A stretch of DNA of 8,140 bases, taken from an uncultured Actinoplanes sp. (GTDB lineage Bacteria; Actinomycetota; Actinomycetes; Mycobacteriales; Micromonosporaceae). The stretch's first letter is position 1; every line of letters starts with the position of its first letter. The notes under the pieces are model-generated. The model saw nothing but the letters and a program-made list of their open reading frames with translations, was not told the DNA's origin and made no database searches. The stretch is from the NCBI GenBank assembly GCA_934667465.1, contig CAKUMG010000216.1:1-8140 (forward strand), in the 5' to 3' direction. Of the stretch, positions 1 to 5,839 are shown piece by piece. A program made the translations under genes and the position numbers.

Positions 1-348
1 GTCCCGCCGCGAAACCGCCTCATCGAAGTCGAACCCGAAGTCGAAGTCGGCGTCGGGATCGTCCGGCGGCTGCTCGACCGCGGGCGGCGCGGCCTGGGCC
101 GGCGCGCCCCCGAACAGGTCCAGGAACGGCGAGTCGATGTCGAGCGGGTCCACCGGCGGCGGCGTGCCGGTGGAGCGCGGCCGCACCGGCTGGGGGCTCT
201 GGAAGACGGCGACGGCACCGTGTCCCGGCCCGGCGACCTGCTCCGGAGTCTCCTCCGGAGAGTAGTCGCTCGAGCGCGCATAGTTACCTTGCCTGCCCTG
301 GCGGGATGCGTCCGCGCGGGAGTTCCCGGGCGGTGGGGAAGCGGTCAT
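1..348 (-). CDS. N-terminal part of an unidentified protein of a conjugation/secretion-like operon (runs off left edge)
   Basis: The frame is open from an ATG at 348 down to base 1, giving 116 codons with no stop; the C-terminus lies outside the window. The visible part looks disordered. Residues 1-45 are rich in Ser, Pro, Gly and Glu, residues 46-97 are Pro-rich, and residues 98-110 are an acidic/aromatic tract reading DPDADFDFGFDFDE-like. No catalytic motif or membrane helix is visible yet. The start overlaps the stop of a 16-codon ORF by four bases (ATGA), and its own Shine-Dalgarno is weak (GGGG), so it is probably translated by coupling. Family knowledge: in actinobacterial clusters with a pilin-like and a TcpE-like gene, a large ATPase (VirB4-like/SCO6880-like) or other transfer protein tends to follow. 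That identity is a guess; only the open frame and composition are seen. Confidence 0.6.
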   Translation of the reverse strand, partial: MTASPPPGNSRADASRQGRQGNYARSSDYSPEETPEQVAGPGHGAVAVFQSPQPVRPRSTGTPPPVDPLDIDSPFLDLFGGAPAQAAPPAVEQPPDDPDADFDFGFDFDEAVSRRD

Positions 349-395
349 GCGGAGACCCCGTTCGGGCGCACAGCGAGGAAGGTCGAACTGGTCAT
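345..395 (-). CDS. 16-codon mini-ORF linking the TcpE-like gene to the next gene
   Basis: A short frame (MTSSTFLAVRPNGVSA then TGA) starts at an ATG that overlaps the TGA of the TcpE-like gene (ATGA at 395-392) and ends in a TGA that overlaps the next ATG (348-345). Its start has the best ribosome site of the two: CGGGAGGAG with a five-base spacer. It may act as a coupling peptide that delivers ribosomes to the weakly signalled downstream gene. It could also be the true N-terminus of that gene if a frameshift lies near 350, whether real or a sequence error. No function is recognised. Confidence 0.35.
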   Translation of the reverse strand: MTSSTFLAVRPNGVSA

Positions 396-754
396 ACCAA
401 CTCCTCCCGAACCCGGATGCGAGTGGCGACAAGCCGGGGATCCCGGAGCTCGACGGCGGGCTCGCGGGTCTTGCGCCAGTCGGTGAGAGCCGTGCGGATG
501 ACCACCCGCGCGGGGCGGTCGGGATCGACGTGGCGGAACACGTACGACGTCGTCACCATGGCGAGCGCGATCTCCCAGGCGGGGAACGCGTCGAACTCCC
601 ACGTGATCAGGTAGTGCAGGAAGACGAAGACGGGGACGAGCAACACGAACATCCCGTACTGCGCGTACGGAAGGTGCATGGGCAGCGTGTAGCCGGGTGG
701 GCCCAGATAGACGAGGCGAGCCCGGTAGATGTCGTCGTCGGTGCGCAGCCGCAT
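392..754 (-). CDS. TcpE-like small membrane protein of a conjugation/type IV secretion-like operon
   Basis: A 120-residue protein with a short polar N-terminus (1-30), one clear membrane helix at about 33-51 (rich in Phe, Val, Leu), a second shorter hydrophobic segment at about 57-73, and a basic/acidic C-terminal tail of about 45 residues (VFRHVDPDRPARVV onwards). The length, two-helix topology and the YLGPPGYTLP stretch before the first helix resemble the TcpE/PrgI-like proteins found beside VirB2-like and VirB4-like genes in actinobacterial conjugation clusters. There they are thought to sit at the membrane base of the transfer channel. It starts 13 bases after the pilin-like gene and its stop overlaps the next ATG, so it belongs to one operon. 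The family call is by recalled resemblance, not a match. Confidence 0.6.
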   Translation of the reverse strand: MRLRTDDDIYRARLVYLGPPGYTLPMHLPYAQYGMFVLLVPVFVFLHYLITWEFDAFPAWEIALAMVTTSYVFRHVDPDRPARVVIRTALTDWRKTREPAVELRDPRLVATRIRVREELV

Positions 755-767
755 GGGACGTCGGGCC

Positions 768-1067
768 TCAGCTGAAGATGAGATCGATGAGGTAGTCGCC
801 GACGAAGAACAACGTCGCGGCGCCGGCGATGAAGGCCAGGCCCACGATCGCGATCGCGGAGCTCGTCAGCACCTTGGAGATCTCGCCGCGGCTGGCCCGT
901 CCGATGAAGATCACGCCGAGGACGGCGAGCAGGATCGGGGCGATGTTGCTGGCGAAGAAGGTGACGACGCCTTCGGTGTTGATGCCTCGGGGCTGCTCCT
1001 CCGCGGCGAGGACAGCGCCTTGCTGGACCGCCGCGGCGAGCTGAGCGGCGAGTTCGGTGGCGATCAT
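768..1067 (-). CDS. VirB2/TrbC-like two-helix pilin-like protein
   Basis: A 99-residue protein with an Ala-rich N-terminal segment (1-22, possibly a weak signal or amphipathic helix), then two membrane helices at about 37-56 and 67-89 joined by a short polar, basic loop (GRASRGEISK). That is the layout of VirB2/TrbC-type pilins, although the cleaved signal peptide of classical VirB2 is not obvious. The ATG at 1067 is well supported by GGGAGG seven bases upstream. It is first in a minus-strand operon (pilin-like, TcpE-like, mini-ORF, large protein) and diverges from folP across a 307-base regulatory region. It could instead be a generic two-helix membrane protein; the neighbouring TcpE-like gene tips the balance towards a type IV secretion-like role. 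Confidence 0.6.
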   Translation of the reverse strand: MIATELAAQLAAAVQQGAVLAAEEQPRGINTEGVVTFFASNIAPILLAVLGVIFIGRASRGEISKVLTSSAIAIVGLAFIAGAATLFFVGDYLIDLIFS

Positions 1068-1215
1068 CGGTAAACCTCCCGGGTGACCGGCGTGAGGGCG
1101 CCGGGCACGCTGCAGTAGTGAAGCCTGACGGCGACGCCCATATGGTGCTACTTCCCGCTCATCACGTCGAGTGAGACCGTAAGGGCACTGCTGTCCTCCA
1201 CACGACCGCTCTGCT

Positions 1216-1251
1216 CTCTTCGGTTCAATAATGATGCCTAGCTCCGAAGAG
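1216..1251. repeat. 8-bp perfect inverted repeat, 20-base AT-rich spacer
   Basis: CTCTTCGG at 1216-1223 pairs perfectly with CCGAAGAG at 1244-1251. The 20-base spacer is AT-rich for this genome. It sits midway between the divergent operons, consistent with a binding site for a dimeric regulator or with a terminator-like stem. No U-tract follows on either strand. Confidence 0.45.
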
Positions 1252-1289
1252 TACGGCCCGCACTTCTTACCTACAAGCTGCCTGATTCG

Positions 1290-1326
1290 TTACCCAAGGT
1301 AAAGACGTGATTGAACGTGAGTCACG
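1290..1326. promoter_or_regulatory. Two small palindromes upstream of folP (candidate operators)
   Basis: TTACC-CAA-GGTAA occupies 1290-1302, with a further TTACC half-site at 1267-1271. CGTGA-G-TCACG, a perfect 11-base palindrome, occupies 1316-1326. Its CGTGA half is also repeated at 1306-1310, ten bases (one helical turn) upstream. The second palindrome abuts the TTGAAC hexamer at 1311-1316, where a bound protein could affect a folP promoter. The sites are seen directly; regulation is inferred. Confidence 0.35.
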
Positions 1327-1362
1327 GGCCATCGTACATGTGTTCGAACGGCCTCGGCCCGG

Positions 1363-1377
1363 TACCGTCTCCTGGTG
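1363..1377 (+). promoter_or_regulatory. -10 box positioned for a leaderless folP transcript
   Basis: TACCGT at 1363-1368 is followed by exactly six bases and then the GTG start of folP at 1375. This places the expected transcription start on the start codon itself. No Shine-Dalgarno precedes the GTG, which agrees with leaderless translation. The -35 is weak (TGTTCG-like around 1341-1346). Confidence 0.5.
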
Positions 1378-2268
1378 AGCCCGACGACCCGTACCGCGAC
1401 ACCCGGCCAGATCGGCGACGACCTGCTGGTTCACCGAAGTCACCCGGTCGTGATGGGCGTCCTCAACGTGACCCCCGACTCCTTCTCCGACGGCGGCCGC
1501 TACGCCGATCTCGACGCCGCCGTCGCCCACGGTGTGGAACTGCGGAGCCAGGGCGCGGACGTGATCGACATCGGCGGCGAATCCACCCGTCCGGGCGCCG
1601 ATCGGGTCGACGCCGCGACGGAGATCGCCCGGGTCCTCCCCGTGATCAGGGAGTTGTCCGCGGCCGGGGTGCCGCTGAGCGTCGACACCACCCGGGCCGC
1701 CGTCGCCGCGGCCGCCCTCGAGGCCGGGGCGAGCGTGGTGAACGACGTCTCCGGCGGGCTCGCCGATCCCGGCATGGCCGCGGTGGTCGCCGATGCCGGC
1801 TGCCCGTGGGTCCTCATGCACTGGCGCGGCCACTCGCGCCGGATGCTCGACCTCGCCGTGTACGCCGACGTCGTGGCCGAGGTGCGCGCGGAGCTGCTCG
1901 AGCGGGTGGACGCCGCGGTCGCGGCCGGGGTCGACCCCGACCGGCTGATCCTCGACCCCGGCCTGGGCTTCGCCAAGCGGGCCGAGCACAACTGGGCGCT
2001 CAGCGCGCACCTGGACGAGCTGGTCGCGCTCGGCTACCCGGTGCTGTTCGCCGCGTCCCGCAAGACCTACCTGGGCCGGCTGCTGGCCGGGCCGGACGAG
2101 GAACCCCGCCCGGTCGCCGGCCGGGAGGCAGCCACGGTCGCGACCTCGGTGCTGGCGGTCGCCGCCGGCGCGTGGGGCGTCCGGGTCCATGACGTACGGG
2201 CCACCGCCGACGCCCTCGCCGTCTGGCGCGCGACGGGCGGCCCCCGACTCGCCGGGAGCGCGACATGA
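1375..2268 (+). CDS. folP: Dihydropteroate synthase
   Basis: It condenses 6-hydroxymethyl-7,8-dihydropterin diphosphate with p-aminobenzoate to give dihydropteroate in the cytoplasm. The 297-residue TIM-barrel protein carries all expected DHPS blocks: NVTPDSFSDGG (31-41), IDIGGESTRPGA (64-75), SVDT (102-105), NDVSGG (123-128), LMHWRG (147-152), DPGLGFAK (194-201) and the SRK phosphate/pterin-binding segment (228-230). F37 and P73 keep the residues that match sulfonamide-sensitive E. coli F28 and P64, so no classical resistance substitution is seen there. The GTG at 1375 is chosen because the protein then starts about 25 residues before the first strand and the codon sits six bases behind a TANNNT box. 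The stop overlaps folB by four bases (ATGA), indicating coupled translation. This looks like the functional folP1-type enzyme given its place with folB and folK. Confidence 0.96.
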   Translation: MSPTTRTATPGQIGDDLLVHRSHPVVMGVLNVTPDSFSDGGRYADLDAAVAHGVELRSQGADVIDIGGESTRPGADRVDAATEIARVLPVIRELSAAGVPLSVDTTRAAVAAAALEAGASVVNDVSGGLADPGMAAVVADAGCPWVLMHWRGHSRRMLDLAVYADVVAEVRAELLERVDAAVAAGVDPDRLILDPGLGFAKRAEHNWALSAHLDELVALGYPVLFAASRKTYLGRLLAGPDEEPRPVAGREAATVATSVLAVAAGAWGVRVHDVRATADALAVWRATGGPRLAGSAT

Positions 2269-2624
2269 CCGACCGGATCCAGCTGCGCGGGCTCCGCGTC
2301 CGCGGGCACCACGGGGTGTTCGACTTCGAGCGGCGCGACGGCCAGGACTTCGTCGTCGACGTGGACCTGGAGCTCGACCTGAGCCGCGCCGCCGCCACGG
2401 ACCGGGTGGAGGACACCGTCCACTACGGCGAGCTCGCGGGCCGCCTCGCCGAGGTGATCGCGGGGGAGCCGGTGGATCTGATCGAGACCCTCGCCGACCG
2501 GCTGGCCGCCGTGTGCCTCGCCGACGATCGCGTGGCCGCGGCGACGGTCACCGTGCACAAGCCGCAGGCCCCGATCCCGCACGAGTTCGCCGACGTGGCG
2601 GTCGTGCTGCGGCGGGCCCGGTGA
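2265..2624 (+). CDS. folB: Dihydroneopterin aldolase
   Basis: It cleaves 7,8-dihydroneopterin to 6-hydroxymethyl-7,8-dihydropterin and glycolaldehyde, the step supplying the FolK substrate. The 119-residue length is normal for the family, which forms octamers from a T-fold. Visible landmarks are GLRVRGHHGVFDFE at the N-terminus with conserved E22, the VHYGEL block with Y54, LIETLADRL with the pterin-anchoring E74, and the catalytic lysine in VHKPQAPI (K99). The ATG overlaps the folP TGA (ATGA) and the TGA overlaps the GTG of folK (GTGA), so it is the middle of a translationally coupled operon. Nothing looks damaged. Confidence 0.95.
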   Translation: MTDRIQLRGLRVRGHHGVFDFERRDGQDFVVDVDLELDLSRAAATDRVEDTVHYGELAGRLAEVIAGEPVDLIETLADRLAAVCLADDRVAAATVTVHKPQAPIPHEFADVAVVLRRAR

Positions 2625-3136
2625 GCCGCGCGCTGCTGTCGGCCGGCAGCAACCTCGGCGACCGCCTGGCCCACCTCGGCGGCGTGGTCGAAGGACTCGG
2701 CGCGCTCGTCGAAAGGGTGTCCCCGATCTACGAGACCCCACCGTGGGGCGACGCCGACCAGCCCGCCTACCTGAACCTCGCGATCCTGGCCGACGACCCG
2801 GCCGCGACCGGTCCGGGGTCGTGGCTGGAGCGCGCCCGGGAGCTCGAGCGGAGGGCCGGCCGCGTACGCGATCCGGAGCGCAGATTCGGCCCGCGCACCG
2901 TGGACGTGGACGTGATCGCGGTCTGGGTGGACGGCGTGCCCGTGCTGAGCGACGACCCCGAGCTGACCCTGCCGCACCCGCGGGCCCATCTGCGCGCGTT
3001 CGTGCTGCGGCCGTGGCTCGATGTGGACCCCGGGGCCGTGCTGCCGGGCCACGGCCCGGTGCGCGACCTGCTCGCGGATCCCGCCCTGCGCGCCGACGAG
3101 CGCGCGCTGACGCCACGGGTAGAGTCCCAGGGGTGA
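2621..3136 (+). CDS. folK: 2-amino-4-hydroxy-6-hydroxymethyldihydropteridine diphosphokinase (HPPK)
   Basis: It transfers diphosphate from ATP to 6-hydroxymethyl-7,8-dihydropterin, giving the substrate of FolP. The 171 residues include SNLGDR near the N-terminus (10-15), YETPPWG (37-43), YLNLAI (50-55) and the family signature RRFGPRTVDVDVI at 87-99, with D95 and D97 as the magnesium ligands and R92 in the ATP site. PHPR (118-121) and the FVLRPW block (127-132) complete the fold. The GTG at 2621 is chosen because it overlaps the folB stop and puts the first strand (RALLSAGSNLG) at the N-terminus, as in the family. The C-terminal 35 residues are a variable tail. Its TGA overlaps the GTG of the DUF3180 gene. 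Confidence 0.95.
   Translation: MSRALLSAGSNLGDRLAHLGGVVEGLGALVERVSPIYETPPWGDADQPAYLNLAILADDPAATGPGSWLERARELERRAGRVRDPERRFGPRTVDVDVIAVWVDGVPVLSDDPELTLPHPRAHLRAFVLRPWLDVDPGAVLPGHGPVRDLLADPALRADERALTPRVESQG
3120..3135 (+). promoter_or_regulatory. Possible internal leaderless promoter for the DUF3180 gene
   Basis: TAGAGT at 3120-3125, inside the last codons of folK, lies seven bases before the GTG at 3133. This would allow an independent leaderless transcript of the DUF3180 gene as well as read-through from folP. No -35 is recognisable, and GGGG just before the GTG is only a weak ribosome site. Confidence 0.3.
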
Positions 3137-3651
3137 GCAGCAATCCCGGCGGAGCCGCGCCCGACTCGTCGATGCGGCCCACCAGCGTGTCCCTGCTGGT
3201 CGTCGCGGGCCTCGCCGCCGCCGCGACGGGCTGGCTGCTGCTCAGCATCTTCTACTACGACACCGGCCTGGCCGTGCCGTGGACGCCGATCGTCGTGTTC
3301 GCCGCCCTGGCCGTCGCGGAGGCGATGCTCGCGCAGAACACCAGCGCCCGCATCCAGCACAAGCCGGGCGCGGGCCGGATCAACCCGCTCGCCGTCGCCC
3401 GGTACGTCGTTCTGGCGAAGGCCTCGTCGCTGGCCGGTGCCCTGTTCGCGGGGTTCTCCGCGGGCGTGCTGGCCTGGCTGGCCCTGGAGATCACCGAGGC
3501 GGCCCGCGGCGACCGGCCGGCGGCGGTCGGCGGCGTGGTCGCGGCCCTCGCGCTCGTCGGGGCGGCGCTGTGGCTGGAGCGCTCCTGCCGGGTCCCCGAC
3601 CAGCCCGACGACCACGACACCGACCCGGGCAGCCGCGCCAACCGTTCTTAG
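3133..3651 (+). CDS. DUF3180 family membrane protein
   Basis: A 172-residue integral membrane protein with four predicted helices at about 19-40, 48-67, 97-119 and 129-147. Helix 3 carries GALFAGFSAGVLAW, and a polar Asp-rich tail follows from about 152. Membrane proteins of this kind (DUF3180) commonly sit directly after folK in actinomycetes; their biochemical role is not established. The GTG at 3133 overlaps the folK TGA (GTGA). This start gives a 16-residue polar N-terminus before the first helix, with an alternative ATG 13 codons later. Gene position suggests co-expression with folate synthesis, but no enzyme motif is visible. Confidence 0.85.
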   Translation: MSSNPGGAAPDSSMRPTSVSLLVVAGLAAAATGWLLLSIFYYDTGLAVPWTPIVVFAALAVAEAMLAQNTSARIQHKPGAGRINPLAVARYVVLAKASSLAGALFAGFSAGVLAWLALEITEAARGDRPAAVGGVVAALALVGAALWLERSCRVPDQPDDHDTDPGSRANRS

Positions 3652-3653
3652 GC

Positions 3654-3708
3654 TTGAACTGGGACCCCTCCATTTCCGTATGCTTCAGCTGCGGGAGGAG
3701 GTGGCGGG
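3654..3708 (+). promoter_or_regulatory. Promoter and Shine-Dalgarno of the orphan permease-like gene
   Basis: TTGAAC at 3654-3659 and TATGCT at 3679-3684, 19 bases apart, form the best sigma-70-type pair in the window. GGGAGGAGG at 3693-3701 is a strong Shine-Dalgarno seven bases before the ATG at 3709. The expected transcription start near 3691 leaves a leader of under 20 bases. The spacing is longer than the ideal 17. Confidence 0.5.
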
Positions 3709-4935
3709 ATGGCCTACGACGAGACCACATATCGTCGCGGACACGACGAAGAGGCACCGACCGGCCCGTCCGCGTACCGCGCGGGCACCGCGGCCTCCGA
3801 CTACCGGAACCGGCGGCGGGACTTCGACGACACCGGCACGCGGATCACCGAGCCGCTGGACACCGAGCCCGAGCCCGAGGGCCGCGACCGGCTGGGCGTC
3901 CACATCGGCTGGGAGATCGTGCTGCTGCTCGCCGTGGCGGCGCTGGCCTTCCTGCTCCATGAATTCGACGCCACCGCCCTGCGCCGCCCCGACCTGGACG
4001 GGCTGCTGATCAGCGGCGCCGCCATCGGCCTGCTCGCCCTCGGCGCGGGCCTGACGCTGCGGGCCGGCGTGCCCAACCTCGCGGTCGGCCCGATCGCCCT
4101 CGCCGCCGCCCTGCACTACGCGGAGAACGGCGACCAGGGCCTGGTCGCCTCGACGGTCCCGGCGCTGGGCATCGCGGCCGGCGGCGCCCTGATCGTCGCC
4201 CTGCTGATCCTGATGCTGCACGTGCCGGGCTGGCTCGCGTCGCTGGGCGCCGCCCTCGGCGTGATCGTCTTCAACCAGCTGCGCACTCTCCCGGTCGCCG
4301 TCCAGGGCACCTACGACCCCTCCGACCACGCCTTCCACCTGTTCGGCGGCTTCGCGCTGCTGGCTGTCCTCGGCGGCGCGCTCGGCACCGTCACCCCGGT
4401 CCGCCGGCTGGTCGGGCGGATGCGGCCGGTGGGCGACCCCGCGGACCGGCGCGGCGGCCTGACGGCGCTCCCTATCGTCTTCTCGTTGCTGATCTCCTCG
4501 GTGTTCGCGGTCGGTGCGGGTGTCCTGCTGGCCGCGGGCGCCGACGGCCCGGTCGTGCCCGGCACCGGCCTCGAGTGGACCGGCATCGCGTTCGGCGCGG
4601 CGCTGCTCGCCGGCACCAGCGCGTTCGGCCGCCGCGGCGGGATCTTCGGCACGCTGCTCTCGGTCGCCGGACTCGCGCTCTTCCTCGAGTACGCCGACCG
4701 GCGCAACCTCGCCATCGCCCTGTTCGCGGTCGCCGGGGCGACGATCGGCGCGGGGCTGCTGGTGACCCGCCTCATCGAGACGTACGGGCGCCCGCTGACC
4801 GGCAGCGACCCCGGCGAGGAGTGGAACGCGGCACCCTCGGCCGGCACCACCTGGTCGCCGGAACTGCCACCGACCCCGGCGCAGCCCGCCCCGAACGAGC
4901 GCTGGGATCTTGGGCCTTGGGGCGGCGTGCGCTGA
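3709..4935 (+). CDS. Orphan polytopic membrane protein resembling RbsC-type ABC permeases (BPD_transp_2 fold)
   Basis: A 408-residue protein with about 65 polar, probably cytoplasmic N-terminal residues rich in Tyr, Arg, Asp and Glu, about ten membrane helices between 69 and 354, and a Pro/Trp-rich tail of about 50 residues. Two stretches recall sugar-permease landmarks. LLALGAGLTLRAGVPNLAVG (108-127) aligns by eye with the RbsC segment containing GIDLSVG. LLAGTSAFGRRGGIFGTLL (299-317) aligns with the RbsC GGTSLxGGxGxxxGTxxG segment. No ATPase or sugar-binding protein gene lies nearby, and the second half (about 191-255) has a long polar insertion. It may be a repurposed or non-transporting relative; the substrate is unknown. 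The start is firm because of the strong Shine-Dalgarno. Confidence 0.7.
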   Translation: MAYDETTYRRGHDEEAPTGPSAYRAGTAASDYRNRRRDFDDTGTRITEPLDTEPEPEGRDRLGVHIGWEIVLLLAVAALAFLLHEFDATALRRPDLDGLLISGAAIGLLALGAGLTLRAGVPNLAVGPIALAAALHYAENGDQGLVASTVPALGIAAGGALIVALLILMLHVPGWLASLGAALGVIVFNQLRTLPVAVQGTYDPSDHAFHLFGGFALLAVLGGALGTVTPVRRLVGRMRPVGDPADRRGGLTALPIVFSLLISSVFAVGAGVLLAAGADGPVVPGTGLEWTGIAFGAALLAGTSAFGRRGGIFGTLLSVAGLALFLEYADRRNLAIALFAVAGATIGAGLLVTRLIETYGRPLTGSDPGEEWNAAPSAGTTWSPELPPTPAQPAPNERWDLGPWGGVR

Positions 4936-4948
4936 TCCGGATTCGACC

Positions 4949-4963
4949 TATGCTGGCTGCATG
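4949..4963 (+). promoter_or_regulatory. -10 box positioned for a leaderless transcript of the 95-residue protein
   Basis: TATGCT at 4949-4954 is followed by six bases and then the ATG at 4961. Transcription would start at the start codon. There is no Shine-Dalgarno, which supports leaderless translation. No clear -35 is visible. Confidence 0.55.
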
Positions 4964-5248
4964 ACCGACGCGACCTTCGCCGAGCTGGATGCCCTGACCA
5001 CCGAGGAGCTGCGCGAACGCGCCTTCGCGAGGGCCCGGGAGAACCGGGACCTGTCGTTCTTCTGGTCGGTGTTCAAGCACCTGCCGGACGCCGACGAGGC
5101 CGCCTCCCTCGACGGCGCGCCCAACTCGGTCGGCCCGACGGTCGACGAGGCCGTGGCGTTGTGGCGGGAGCTGACCGGCCGGACCAGCTACGGCGAGCAG
5201 GAGCCGCTGCTGCGCGCCGCCTTCATCGACTACCTGCAGAAACAGTAG
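4961..5248 (+). CDS. Small soluble protein of unknown function
   Basis: A 95-residue acidic protein, mostly helical by composition, with no membrane segment or signal peptide. An N-terminal charged helix (about 6-30, TEELRERAFARARENRD) is followed by an aromatic patch LSFFWSVFKHLP (31-42), a linker, and a second helical half (61-95) ending in YLQKQ. The frame is open further upstream to a TTG at 4910, but the ATG at 4961 is preferred because the upstream part overlaps the end of the preceding gene and a TATGCT box sits six bases before the ATG. I do not recognise a catalytic motif. The strong GC third-position bias supports a real gene. It may be transcribed on its own. Confidence 0.75.
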   Translation: MTDATFAELDALTTEELRERAFARARENRDLSFFWSVFKHLPDADEAASLDGAPNSVGPTVDEAVALWRELTGRTSYGEQEPLLRAAFIDYLQKQ

Positions 5249-5308
5249 TTTCGCCGACATCAACGGCCGTCGTTTGAAACTGAGCGCCGGCTGGGAACCT
5301 AGCGGCCC

Positions 5309-5800
5309 ATGGCTCTCACCAACCGCTACAGATCCGCCGTGGGGACGGGCACCCTGACGGCGCTCGTCCTGGTCCTGGTCTTCGGCAGCCCCTGGTACAC
5401 CGACTGGGTCACGGACAACACCCGCACCGACACGGCCGGAGGGTGGTGGCTGCGCCTGCTGGCGTGGCCGAACTGGCGCTTCGACAGCGACGACTCCCTC
5501 CGGTCGATCCTCATCACCGACCTCAGGGCCATCCTCGTGGTGGTCCTGACCGCCCTGTTCCTCTACCTTTTGCCCGGCTCGCAGCTGGCGCGGGCCCGCG
5601 GCACGATCAGCCAGTTCTTCGCGGGCTGGTCGTCCTACGTCTTCGCGGGCGGCTTCGCGGCGCTGCTCACCACGCTGTTCCTGGCCGACCCGTCGCTGCT
5701 GGGCGCGTTCCGCGCGGCCGGGGAGGGAGCCACGTACGGCCTCTTCGTCGGTTGGATCATCGGTCTGGCCACGCTCGGCGGCCGCCGCGGCACCCGCTGA
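5309..5800 (+). CDS. Four-helix membrane protein of unknown function
   Basis: A 163-residue membrane protein with helices at about 9-27, 68-88, 108-125 and 139-157. The loop between helices 1 and 2 (about 28-66) is unusually long and Trp-rich (PWYTDWV, GGWWLRLLAWPNW), and probably lies outside the membrane. The C-terminus is short and basic (GGRRGTR). The ATG at 5309 is the only sensible start. Upstream, TTGAAA at 5274-5279 could be a -35, but the candidate -10 (TAGCGG at 5300) is poor in sequence and spacing; GGGA at 5293-5296 is a weak ribosome site at most. It is separated by 60 bases from the preceding gene and ends just before a strong hairpin terminator. No family is recognised. Confidence 0.75.
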   Translation: MALTNRYRSAVGTGTLTALVLVLVFGSPWYTDWVTDNTRTDTAGGWWLRLLAWPNWRFDSDDSLRSILITDLRAILVVVLTALFLYLLPGSQLARARGTISQFFAGWSSYVFAGGFAALLTTLFLADPSLLGAFRAAGEGATYGLFVGWIIGLATLGGRRGTR

Positions 5801-5809
5801 CCGACTGCG

Positions 5810-5839
5810 AGCCCGGGCCGCCACCACAAGGCCCGGGCT
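5810..5839. terminator. GC-rich bidirectional hairpin between convergent genes
   Basis: AGCCCGGGCC (5810-5819) pairs perfectly with GGCCCGGGCT (5830-5839) across a 10-base loop. There is no U-tract, as is common in high-GC actinomycetes. It starts 10 bases after the plus-strand gene ending at 5800, and its right arm covers part of the stop codon (5838-5840) of the minus-strand ATPase gene, so it could serve both transcripts. Confidence 0.7.

Larger units (their letters stand above)
1068..1374. promoter_or_regulatory. Divergent intergenic region with several dyads
   Basis: 307 bases without a convincing gene lie between the minus-strand secretion-like operon and plus-strand folP. The stretch around 1221-1262 is unusually AT-rich for this window. 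It holds three perfect dyads (listed separately), the Shine-Dalgarno of the pilin-like gene at 1074-1080, and a TANNNT box directly before folP. A TTGAAC hexamer at 1311-1316 resembles a -35 element but has only TACATG at 18 bases, so a second folP promoter there is weak. No confident minus-strand promoter hexamer pair could be picked. Confidence 0.6.

Noticed and set aside
1311..1340. TTGAAC / TACATG as a second folP promoter
   Set aside because: The -10 lacks the final T of TANNNT and the box at 1363 is better placed; kept only as a remark in the intergenic entry.
1267..2190. Long minus-strand frame opposite folP
   Set aside because: His/Asp/Gly-rich shadow of folP with no ribosome site or family resemblance.
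2067..3248. Long minus-strand frame opposite folB-folK
   Set aside because: Arg-rich shadow frame; the plus-strand frames carry unmistakable FolB and FolK motifs.
4910..4960. Upstream TTG start for the 95-residue protein
   Set aside because: It overlaps the end of the preceding gene, adds a non-conserved-looking extension, and the ATG at 4961 sits six bases behind a good -10 box.
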